Positions 1-5,534 of a stretch of DNA of 5,534 nt are shown one piece after another. The first letter of the stretch is position 1. Each line of letters starts with the position of its first letter. The stretch is from Erysipelothrix sp. (GTDB lineage: Bacteria; Bacillota_I; Bacilli_A; Erysipelotrichales; Erysipelotrichaceae), in NCBI GenBank assembly GCA_012512495.1, contig JAAZEC010000067.1:1-5534 (forward strand), in the 5' to 3' direction. The notes under the pieces are model-generated. The model was not told the DNA's origin, made no database searches, and saw only the letters and a program-made list of their open reading frames with translations. A program made the translations under genes and the position numbers.

Positions 1-179
1 AATGTACAACCAAAGAGCGCACAAGATCTCTCTAAAGCACTCACTTCCAAAGATCGTTCTCCTTTTTCAAACTTACTAATAAGGCTTTGATCCAGATTCA
101 AAAAATCAGCTAACTGGCTTTGGCTAATCCCAACCTTATTCCTCAGGTTCTTAAAGTTCTCTCGTAGCGTGTGTTTCAT
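1..179 (-). CDS. XRE-family helix-turn-helix protein, N-terminal part (runs off left edge)
   Basis: The first 59 residues are visible, beginning MKHTLRENFKNLRNKVGISQ; the rest lies beyond base 1. They form a typical XRE/Cro-CI DNA-binding domain. Residues 5-16 are helix 1, ISQSQLADFLNL (18-29) is helix 2 and turn, and DQSLISKFEKGER (30-42) is the recognition helix with its hallmark SKFEKGER end. A further helix starts near residue 46. The ATG at 179-177 is well supported by AAGGAGGGG (193-185), 5 bases upstream. The gene is separated from the nucleoside operon by a terminator, so it is probably its own transcription unit. Half-sites in the gap upstream may be its own operator. The C-terminal domain is unseen, so I cannot say whether it is a stand-alone repressor, a metabolic regulator or an antitoxin-like protein. 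The family is confident; its targets are unknown. Confidence 0.9.
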   Translation of the reverse strand, partial: MKHTLRENFKNLRNKVGISQSQLADFLNLDQSLISKFEKGERSLEVSALERSCALFGCT

Positions 180-192
180 CGGTTCCCCTCCT

Positions 193-256
193 TATCATAT
201 CTATTATTGCTTACACTGTCATATTTCCTATGATAACTCTTTAGTTTTTATGACAG
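193..256. promoter_or_regulatory. Four inverted half-sites T(A/G)TCATA, possible operator
   Basis: On the plus strand TATCATA (193-199) and TGTCATA (217-223) are followed by the reverse-oriented TATGATA (229-235) and TATGACA (249-255). The second and fourth extend to a perfect 8-base inverted repeat, CTGTCATA (216-223) and TATGACAG (249-256). The second and third form a compact near-palindrome with a 5-base spacer. They lie between the operon terminator and the XRE start codon and overlap the candidate promoter. Autoregulation through such sites is common for XRE proteins; that this protein binds here is inference. The region is AT-rich, so some of the similarity could be chance. Confidence 0.4.
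194..222 (-). promoter_or_regulatory. Candidate sigma-A promoter for the XRE gene
   Basis: On the minus strand ATGACA (222-217, five of six matches to TTGACA) and TATGAT (199-194, five of six to TATAAT) are separated by exactly 17 bases. Both boxes coincide with copies of the half-site described at 193-256, so a protein bound there would block RNA polymerase. The weakness is that the -10 box abuts the ribosome binding site, placing the transcript start near 187, inside the Shine-Dalgarno sequence. Either the leader is extremely short or the true promoter lies further upstream. TATCAT at 235-230 is another possible -10 box but lacks a good -35. Confidence 0.4.
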
Positions 257-264
257 ACCAAGAT

Positions 265-296
265 AAAAATCAGCCTGATTAGATCAGAGCTGATTT
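265..296 (-). terminator. Rho-independent terminator of the nucleoside operon
   Basis: On the minus strand a 14-base arm (296-283) pairs with a 13-base arm (279-267) around the 3-base loop CTA (282-280). This gives 13 base pairs with a single unpaired base at 288. The 3' arm runs into a five-T stretch (269-265) followed by ATC. The hairpin begins 13 bases after the stop codon of the last hydrolase, as expected for the end of the operon. On the plus strand no proper T tract follows, so it looks one-directional. The T tract is short and shared with the stem, so some read-through into the XRE gene is possible. Confidence 0.8.
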
Positions 297-309
297 ATTT
301 GTACATTTG

Positions 310-1215
310 TTAGACGTTGAAAGTCTTGAATGATTCCGCAATCTCGTCAATGACTCTTTCGCGATGAACCTTCGTAATGACCCTCACATTAGGAAGTTCA
401 TTAGGCACAACGTAGGTTTCACCACGCCTATCATCATCCGATGTTACCACCTGAAGATGAACAGCTTCGGTCTCAAACAGCTCGGGATTACTCACCCATA
501 AGATCGCCACCGGATCGTGAAGCGCAGAATCCAGTGAAGCATAGCGCCACATGATGTCATGAATAAACGTCGTCATTTCGCTAGAAACAAAGCTGAATTT
601 ATCCATGTCACTCTTGAGGAGTCGAGCCTGCAAGGTCGCATTCAAGGTAGCGAGAACGATTTCTACCCCACTATTCAAGACGATATGGCAAGCCTCGGGA
701 TCAACGTAAATATTAAATTCCGCATGTGGGGTTTTATTCCCTAGTTCAATACCACCACCCATGATCGAGATCTGTTTGATCTTAGGTTTCAGATGTGGAA
801 ACGCATGTAGCAGTAGTGCGACATTGGTCAAAGGTCCGACCGCGACGATGGTCACTGGTTCCTTTGAATCCGTTAATATCTCTGCCATCAGTTCGACCGC
901 ACTCTTAGCTGAACGGTGTTCATAGGGAACATCAGCTAGACGGTGAGACATATCACCCAAGCCATCACTGCCATGAACCCCGGCACTGACATGTGTTTTG
1001 ACCAAGGGGATGTTGGAGCCTTGGACCAAAGGAATGTCACTACCTAAAGCGTTCAACAATAAGCCGGCATTCCGTGACGTTTTCTCTCCACTCACATTCC
1101 CACAGACCGTGGTAATGGCCTTGATATCTAGGTTATCCTTGGCCATAGCGAGCACAATGGCTAAGACATCATCGATGCCTGGATCACAATCCAGAATAAT
1201 TGGTGTTTTTACCAT
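310..1215 (-). CDS. Nucleoside hydrolase, inosine-uridine preferring family (RihA-like), distal copy
   Basis: A 301-residue cytoplasmic enzyme of the nucleoside hydrolase family, about the usual 300-315 length. It should split ribonucleosides into ribose and a free base. Visible hallmarks are the calcium-binding DCDPGIDD (9-16), N40, H81 in GVHGSDG, VGPLTN (126-131), MGGG (152-155), EFN with N168 at 166-168, D172, and the His-Asp pair H233-D234. Histidines at both the H81 and H233 positions fit group I enzymes such as the E. coli pyrimidine hydrolases RihA and RihB, so a pyrimidine preference is plausible but unproven. The usual (M/A)GLDVTxxA strand reads ATLNATLQA here (189-197), and the segment before H233 is about six residues shorter than in the neighbouring hydrolase. 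The ATG has an AGGAGG (1229-1224) 8 bases upstream and follows the previous stop codon by one base. It is the last gene before the terminator. Confidence 0.93.
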   Translation of the reverse strand: MVKTPIILDCDPGIDDVLAIVLAMAKDNLDIKAITTVCGNVSGEKTSRNAGLLLNALGSDIPLVQGSNIPLVKTHVSAGVHGSDGLGDMSHRLADVPYEHRSAKSAVELMAEILTDSKEPVTIVAVGPLTNVALLLHAFPHLKPKIKQISIMGGGIELGNKTPHAEFNIYVDPEACHIVLNSGVEIVLATLNATLQARLLKSDMDKFSFVSSEMTTFIHDIMWRYASLDSALHDPVAILWVSNPELFETEAVHLQVVTSDDDRRGETYVVPNELPNVRVITKVHRERVIDEIAESFKTFNV

Positions 1216-1216
1216 G

Positions 1217-2140
1217 TTAGTGTCCTCCTATAGTAAATCTAGTTAGTAGAAGTTGACGGAACTTATCACGATCGATCTCAGTCAACACGGTGACATTAGG
1301 CTTCTCCTGAGAGCGTGGACGTCGATCAGCCATGGACATTCCCCGCATGAAATTATCATCGGTCGAAATTCTCATATGGAAGTCCTTTGTTACAAAGAGG
1401 TCAGGATGGCTCAATGCCAATACCGACATGACATCGTGCAAGTGAACCCGCTCATGTCCCAGAATCTCCTTCGAAAACTTGAATGACACTTTCGAGATTT
1501 CATAAAGAAGCTCACCTAACTGTCTACCATTTGTTTTGATTTCATTGATATCCTCCGTAGTGATGTAAGCTTTCTCGGTCACATCCAGACCAGCCATGAT
1601 CAGTGGAATGCCGCTCTCAAACACAATGTGGGCAGCGTGTGGATCCGCATAGAAGTTGAACTCACCGGCCAACGTCGTGTTACCACCTTTGATACCACCA
1701 CCCATCAGTGAAATCACTTCAATCTTATGGATGAGTTCGGGATGAGCTTTGATAAGGATCGCCAAATTGGTCAGCGGACCCAAAGCCACATAGGTGATCT
1801 TATCGTTCTCTAAAAGGATTCTGCGAGCGGAATCAAAAGCTGATTCTTCACTCAACGGAGCAAGCTCTGTAAGCTGATAGCCGCCAAACCCATTGTTACC
1901 ATGGACTTCGGCCGCGCTAAATGGTTCATAGATCAAGGGAGCCTTCGCCCCACGATTGATCGAACCTTTATATCCAAGCACATGGGCTAGAGCCCGTGCA
2001 TTATGTGTCGTATTTTCAATATCTACATTACCAGCGACGGTATGGATCGCGAGTATTTCAAACTCCGGGTCTAAGTAAGCACTCGCAATAGCGAACGCAT
2101 CATCGATCCCCGGATCACAATCAATAATTAGTTTTCTCAT
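1217..2140 (-). CDS. Nucleoside hydrolase, inosine-uridine preferring family, proximal copy
   Basis: A 307-residue paralogue of the next gene downstream, likewise predicted to hydrolyse the N-glycosidic bond of ribonucleosides in the cytoplasm. All core features are present: DCDPGIDD (7-14), N38, H80 in EVHGNNG, GPLTN (121-125), MGGG (146-149), EFN with N162 at 160-162, D166, the canonical AGLDVTEKA strand (183-191), and H235-D236. The H80 and H235 pair again suggests group I. The segment between the specificity helix (about 213-224) and H235 has the longer form, and a Phe (F222) stands where I align a Tyr in the downstream copy (Y225). Its ATG overlaps the stop codon of the MFS gene in an ATGA, with AGAGAGG (2152-2146) 5 bases upstream, which suggests translational coupling. 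The exact substrate, purine or pyrimidine, cannot be read from the sequence. Confidence 0.94.
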   Translation of the reverse strand: MRKLIIDCDPGIDDAFAIASAYLDPEFEILAIHTVAGNVDIENTTHNARALAHVLGYKGSINRGAKAPLIYEPFSAAEVHGNNGFGGYQLTELAPLSEESAFDSARRILLENDKITYVALGPLTNLAILIKAHPELIHKIEVISLMGGGIKGGNTTLAGEFNFYADPHAAHIVFESGIPLIMAGLDVTEKAYITTEDINEIKTNGRQLGELLYEISKVSFKFSKEILGHERVHLHDVMSVLALSHPDLFVTKDFHMRISTDDNFMRGMSMADRRPRSQEKPNVTVLTEIDRDKFRQLLLTRFTIGGH

Positions 2141-3312
2141 ACTGACCTCTCTCTAAGATGAACATAAATCCTTTTAAAACAATAGGCGGTGATCGAAAGT
2201 AGGACGCCAACGACGGCCACGACAACCATGAGTTCATAAACGCCAATGTTGGCAACAAACCACCCCGAAAGAGTAATCATAACACTAAAGCCCAGCATAT
2301 TAATGGTCCCAATCGCACCCGTAGCCGCTCCCGCATTTCTAGGATAGAGTAAACCACCCATGTTGATGCAGAGGGAGAAGTACACGCCTTGGAAGAAACC
2401 AACACCAAGTAAAGCAATGATGGTCAAATAGGGACTATTTGCTAGTAACATCACCACGACAAACAGACTCGCGACAAATGGATTCATAATCATGAACAGT
2501 GTTGTTTTATACTTCTTTAATAGATAGGCCAAAGCAAAGGCCCCAGACACTGAGCCAATTTGATAGACAGACAATAATGAAACACTCTGAGCTTCACTAA
2601 AGTTCTTAACCGTCATAGCAAAGGTTGGAGTCCATGTGGACATGCTGGATTGGAAGGTTGCACTAAACAAGATACAAAGGAGTAAGACCGCCATCGCCAA
2701 GGTTGGATTGTAACTGTTGGTCTTGGTCGTCTTAAACTCTGGCTCAGCGTTTCTGACCGGTGGGAAATTGACTGTAAGAATCATCACCAACACCACCAAC
2801 GCTAGAGCAAGGAATAGTATGAAAAAGTACTGATAAGGGTAACCTTGTGAAATGAAGAGTGACCCCATCAACGTCGCAAGCACTCCACCACCGGCAAAGA
2901 ACACTTGTACCAGGCTCATGGAAGGACCCGTGTTACCCTCAACGGCATCAAACAAAATGGTAATGCCAGGGGAGTCCATCAGACCATGACCAATACCGCC
3001 CAGCACTGACACAATCAGTAGTAGTGGGTAGGAATCAACAAAGGCAAAGCCCAACAGAAACACAACAAAGAACATGAGCCCAATTAGCATGATGCCCTTC
3101 CTTCCAAACTTGTCGGAGAGATGCCCCGCTGCGTACAGCGTGAACATCGTTCCAACCGATTTTAAGGAAACTAACAGTGCAATCTCACCGCTGTCCTTGC
3201 CAAAGCTGGTGGCCAAGGTCATCATGAAGGCAACTAGAACAACGTTGAGTGCGCCCTCGAAAAACATCGTCACGTAACTCAGCGCAATTGCACCAGAATA
3301 TTTATGTCTCAT
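2137..3312 (-). CDS. Major facilitator superfamily transporter, substrate unknown
   Basis: A 391-residue inner-membrane protein of typical MFS length with about 12 hydrophobic segments in two halves. The first helix starts near residue 8. The loop between helices 2 and 3 holds the MFS signature GHLSDKFGRKG (63-73). A hydrophilic middle loop (about 183-202, ending KTTKTNSYNP) separates the halves, and the tail is basic (380-389). The family marks it as a secondary carrier driven by an ion gradient. Its place between a nucleoside ABC importer and two nucleoside hydrolases suggests it moves a nucleoside, a released nucleobase or a sugar, inward or outward; that is inference from context. The ATG at 3312 is the only good start: an in-frame stop codon lies two codons upstream and the next Met (16) is inside helix 1. 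Its ribosome site is poor (see 3313-3317). The end overlaps the next gene by 4 bases. Confidence 0.88.
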   Translation of the reverse strand: MRHKYSGAIALSYVTMFFEGALNVVLVAFMMTLATSFGKDSGEIALLVSLKSVGTMFTLYAAGHLSDKFGRKGIMLIGLMFFVVFLLGFAFVDSYPLLLIVSVLGGIGHGLMDSPGITILFDAVEGNTGPSMSLVQVFFAGGGVLATLMGSLFISQGYPYQYFFILFLALALVVLVMILTVNFPPVRNAEPEFKTTKTNSYNPTLAMAVLLLCILFSATFQSSMSTWTPTFAMTVKNFSEAQSVSLLSVYQIGSVSGAFALAYLLKKYKTTLFMIMNPFVASLFVVVMLLANSPYLTIIALLGVGFFQGVYFSLCINMGGLLYPRNAGAATGAIGTINMLGFSVMITLSGWFVANIGVYELMVVVAVVGVLLSITAYCFKRIYVHLRERSV

Positions 3313-3317
3313 CCTCT
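3313..3317 (-). promoter_or_regulatory. Weak, abutting ribosome binding site of the MFS gene
   Basis: The only Shine-Dalgarno-like bases near the MFS start are AGAGG, touching the ATG with no spacer and overlapping the TAG stop codon of the upstream permease. The other internal starts have GA-rich or AGGAGG sites 5 to 8 bases away. Translation of this gene probably depends on ribosomes that finish the permease and restart. This would tend to give lower expression than its neighbours; that is inference. Confidence 0.4.
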
Positions 3318-4272
3318 AATGACCGTTCTGTTCTAATTGAAGTTTCGCGATTGCTGCTTTTCTACGCTTCTTTAAGGTAATACGACGGTATGAGAAGTAA
3401 GTGTACATCACAATAGTCGCAATATAAGGAATCATGTAGATGAATTCTGGTGGAATCGCATATCTTTGCAAATTATTACCCAAGGAATCAAAGAAACCAA
3501 AGAGCAGACTCGCAAACATTGCCCCAATAGGAGCCCTACCACCGACATTGGAAGCCGCCAAGGCAATATAACCACGACCAGCAACCATGCCCTTCGTAAA
3601 GATTGTCAAATAAGTCATCGACATGTAAGCTCCGGCCAATCCGGCAAACACACCCGATAAAGCCATAGCAATATACTGGGTCTTCTCAACGGAGACACCC
3701 ACCGATTCTGCCGCGTGAGCATTGCCACCAACGGAACGGATCCTAAGACCTAAAGGCGTCTTAAAGAGCAGGTAGTTCACGACAATTACGGACACGAAAG
3801 CAAGGTAGACCAAGAAACTGTGACCCGAAACAATCGGCCCAATAAAGGGAATGTTCTCGATGAATGGAATATGAATCGGACTAAGTGAAGGACTATTCAA
3901 GGAAGAAGAAGTCCCCTTATCACCTGAGACCAAGTAGAGAATAAAGATCGTCCCACCATTAGCCAACAGGTTTAGTGCGATGGCCGCCATGATTTCGTCG
4001 GCCTTCATTTTAATCTTGAAATAAGCAAGGAATAAAGTAATACCAATACCTGTCAACACAGCCACGAGGATACCCACTAGAGCGGAACCGCTCAACCAGG
4101 CACCAATGACCGCAAACAAAGCCGCAAACAGCATGATACCTTCAATAGCCATGTTCACAATCCCAGCACGAGCCGCTAGTAAAGCAGCAATCGCCGCGAA
4201 AAGAATCGGTGTAGTCGATCTAATGACTCCAAACCAGAAATCAGGATTTGAAAATAGGGATAGAATTTCCAT
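3316..4272 (-). CDS. nupQ: Nucleoside ABC transporter permease, NupQ/YufQ type
   Basis: A 318-residue integral membrane subunit of the BPD_transp_2 (branched-chain amino acid/sugar-type) permease family, the length expected of NupQ-like proteins. With its partner it forms the channel of the importer. About eight to ten hydrophobic segments are visible, starting near residue 20. Recognisable family stretches are AARAGIVNMAIEGIML (33-48), the cytoplasmic coupling loop GLRIRSVGGNAHAAESVG (175-192), and GRGYIALAA (232-240) followed by GGRAPIG (244-250). The C-terminus is a basic cytoplasmic tail (296-318). The ATG lies 3 bases after the stop codon of the other permease, with a strong AGGAGG (4286-4281) 8 bases upstream. 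Pairing with a NupP-like permease and nucleoside hydrolases favours nucleosides as cargo. Related permeases for simple sugars or lipoprotein-bound purines are the main alternative. The symbol is by analogy with Bacillus subtilis. Confidence 0.9.
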   Translation of the reverse strand: MEILSLFSNPDFWFGVIRSTTPILFAAIAALLAARAGIVNMAIEGIMLFAALFAVIGAWLSGSALVGILVAVLTGIGITLFLAYFKIKMKADEIMAAIALNLLANGGTIFILYLVSGDKGTSSSLNSPSLSPIHIPFIENIPFIGPIVSGHSFLVYLAFVSVIVVNYLLFKTPLGLRIRSVGGNAHAAESVGVSVEKTQYIAMALSGVFAGLAGAYMSMTYLTIFTKGMVAGRGYIALAASNVGGRAPIGAMFASLLFGFFDSLGNNLQRYAIPPEFIYMIPYIATIVMYTYFSYRRITLKKRRKAAIAKLQLEQNGH

Positions 4273-4275
4273 CGG

Positions 4276-5397
4276 TTAAGCCTCCTCTATCTGTGTTTCC
4301 ATAGTAGCTTGGACAATACGTCGTTGTTTCCACTTTCCTAGGAATGATTGCGCCGCAATCAGTAGGATGATGGTCGCCTGAACGACCGAAATGATTTCAG
4401 CCGGAACATCACTAGCGAAGTTTACCATATCGGCACCGATACGGATATAAGCAAGGAAAAACGCAGCGACCGGAATAAACACCGGGTTATTTCTGGCCAG
4501 TGTCGCAATGATAACACCATCGAATCCATAGCCAGGTGAAGCGGTCCATCTGAAGGTCTTGTGGTTGCCTAACATTTCGACAGCACCCCCAAGACCCGCG
4601 ATACCCGTACCAATGACTTGTGCGAGCAGGACGATCTTAGCCGTATTTAAGCCTGTATAGTGTGCAAATTTTTCATTTAAACCAGTCGTCCTAAGCGCAT
4701 AGCCCCACTTGGTTTTATAGACGACCAGGTAGGCAATGAGGACAACAATCAGCGCAATGAGTAGACCCCAGTGAACCTTAGTGATTCCTAGGTTGAAGAA
4801 ATTGCCAAGATTGACACCCTCAGGAAGTGGATAGGACATGAGTGAGTTCTGTTGAGGGTTACGAATAACGTTATTAAATACATAGAGGACAAAGAATCCG
4901 GTAATATAGTTTAACATCAAGGAAGTGACCAGTTCACCGGCACCGAATTTTCGGTTCAGGATCGCTGGGATCCATCCGAGAATGAAGCCACCAACGGCAC
5001 CGCCCACGAGAGCGATGATAATCGTCACCAACGGTGGCAAGGTACTGAAGATACCGACATAGGCTGCGATTAAACTTCCTAGATAGAAGGCACTGTCCGA
5101 AGCCAAGTTGAAACGCTTGGACTTAAAGACGACCGTTAGGGCTAGACCGGTAAAGGTGAGTGGAATCATGAGGGTAATGACATTACCCAATTGCCTCATA
5201 TTAGTAAGTGGACCAATCAACAAGGTACGAATGGCAGTCAAAGGTTCGCTTGAGACAAACGCAATAATCACCAGGACGATGACCATCGCGATCGCAATCG
5301 CTAAGACCGTGCGCAGGACTTCAAATTGACGTTCAATCTGTTGAACCTTGTCGCGCACTTCGTATTGTTTTCGATCTTTCTTAAGTATTTTACTCAT
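4276..5397 (-). CDS. nupP: Nucleoside ABC transporter permease, NupP/YufP type
   Basis: A 373-residue membrane subunit, the larger of the two permeases, as usual for this transporter class. A charged cytoplasmic N-terminus (1-28) precedes the first helix (about 30-48); further hydrophobic segments lie near 68-92, 102-118, 122-147, 157-177, 208-226, 253-277, 304-319 and 333-353. The cytoplasmic coupling loop WGYALRTTGLNEKFAHYTGL (231-250) matches the family pattern for contact with the ATPase, and GFDGVIIATLARNNP (291-305) is another conserved block. At the position where these permeases usually read FN(I/L)(A/G)xEGxxxLG, this protein has FNLASDSAFYLG (96-107). The ATG overlaps the ATPase stop codon as ATGA, and AGAAGGTGA lies just upstream (5410-5402). 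The tail is acidic (367-373). The role is nucleoside import, by homology and context; the symbol is by analogy with Bacillus subtilis. Confidence 0.9.
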   Translation of the reverse strand: MSKILKKDRKQYEVRDKVQQIERQFEVLRTVLAIAIAMVIVLVIIAFVSSEPLTAIRTLLIGPLTNMRQLGNVITLMIPLTFTGLALTVVFKSKRFNLASDSAFYLGSLIAAYVGIFSTLPPLVTIIIALVGGAVGGFILGWIPAILNRKFGAGELVTSLMLNYITGFFVLYVFNNVIRNPQQNSLMSYPLPEGVNLGNFFNLGITKVHWGLLIALIVVLIAYLVVYKTKWGYALRTTGLNEKFAHYTGLNTAKIVLLAQVIGTGIAGLGGAVEMLGNHKTFRWTASPGYGFDGVIIATLARNNPVFIPVAAFFLAYIRIGADMVNFASDVPAEIISVVQATIILLIAAQSFLGKWKQRRIVQATMETQIEEA

Positions 5398-5534
5398 TGG
5401 GTCACCTTCTCAATCTCTTCGGGACTCATTTGTTTGAGACCCAACATGTAATAACCAAGTTCCTCTTCACTTAGATTGTCCAAATTATCAAAATAACCGG
5501 AAATCTTGCCATCATACATGACAATCAAGCGGTC
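5394..5534 (-). CDS. nupO: Nucleoside ABC transporter ATP-binding subunit, C-terminal end (5' part outside window)
   Basis: Only the last 46 residues are present, in an open frame running off the right edge and ending at TGA 5396-5394. They begin DRLIVMYDGKISGYF, the stretch that follows the switch (H-loop) histidine in ABC ATPases, and continue into an ending with LGYYMLGLKQMSPEEI, typical of NupO/RbsA/BmpA-linked ATPases in which the second nucleotide-binding domain is followed by a short L-G-x-x-M-x-G-L tail. The protein should be a two-domain ATPase of about 500 residues that powers the two permeases encoded just downstream. The stop codon overlaps the next ATG by 4 bases. Walker A, Walker B and signature motifs are not in the window, so activity cannot be judged. 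The family call rests on this short tail and on context. Confidence 0.82.
   Translation of the reverse strand, partial: DRLIVMYDGKISGYFDNLDNLSEEELGYYMLGLKQMSPEEIEKVTQ

Noticed and set aside
1..307. Repeated TGTACA-like words near 3-8 and 300-305
   Set aside because: The shared sequence is only a short palindromic word. One copy is inside the XRE coding region and the other is next to the terminator. There is no longer match, so it is not evidence of an attachment site or insertion duplication.
180..309. Possible small RNA or riboswitch in the 130-base gap
   Set aside because: The only strong fold is the terminator hairpin. No purine-riboswitch-like core or second stem was visible, and the remaining sequence is better read as promoter and operator.
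559..744. Plus-strand open frame of 61 codons inside the distal hydrolase
   Set aside because: It lies wholly antisense to a well-conserved enzyme gene and its product matches nothing I recognise. The other plus-strand frames, at 998-1246, 1253-1486, 3074-3277, 3466-3660 and 5108-5329, are antisense shadows of the same kind.
1217..1219. Chance that the two hydrolases are halves of a broken or duplicated single gene
   Set aside because: Both are full length with complete metal-binding and catalytic motifs, each has its own start and ribosome site, and they differ widely in sequence. They are two intact paralogues.

Overview
The window holds the distal part of a nucleoside uptake and breakdown operon, all on the minus strand, followed by the start of a separate regulator gene. 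The organism is most likely a member of the Bacillota (Firmicutes). The reasons are purine-rich AGGAGG-type ribosome binding sites, moderate-to-low GC, a Bmp/Nup-type nucleoside ABC transporter as in Bacillus and Lactococcus, and tightly packed genes ending in an intrinsic terminator. I cannot name a genus.

Reading in the direction of transcription (high to low coordinates), the window opens inside the ATP-binding subunit of an ABC importer (5534-5394, last 46 residues). Two membrane permeases follow: a NupP-like one (5397-4276) and a NupQ-like one (4272-3316). Next come a 12-helix major facilitator transporter (3312-2137) and two tandem nucleoside hydrolases (2140-1217 and 1215-310). Junctions are 4-base ATGA overlaps or gaps of 1 to 3 bases, so this is one polycistronic unit with probable translational coupling. 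Its promoter, and any substrate-binding lipoprotein (BmpA/NupN type), lie outside the window. A 13-pair hairpin with a short T tract (296-265) ends the unit 13 bases after the last stop codon.

The 130-base gap at 180-309 holds that terminator, a set of four T(A/G)TCATA half-sites arranged as inverted repeats, and a candidate promoter for an XRE-type helix-turn-helix protein. That gene starts at 179 and runs off the left edge.

The inferred pathway is import of nucleosides by the ABC complex, then cleavage of the N-glycosidic bond by the two hydrolases to give ribose and free nucleobases. The MFS protein may move a related substrate or product, such as a base, in or out; its substrate is not visible in the sequence. 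The parts are known families. I see no phage, insertion sequence, CRISPR array or RNA gene, and no clearly new system. The points most worth a second look are the half-site array, the divergence of the two hydrolases near the base-recognition region, and the pairing of an MFS carrier with a nucleoside ABC importer.
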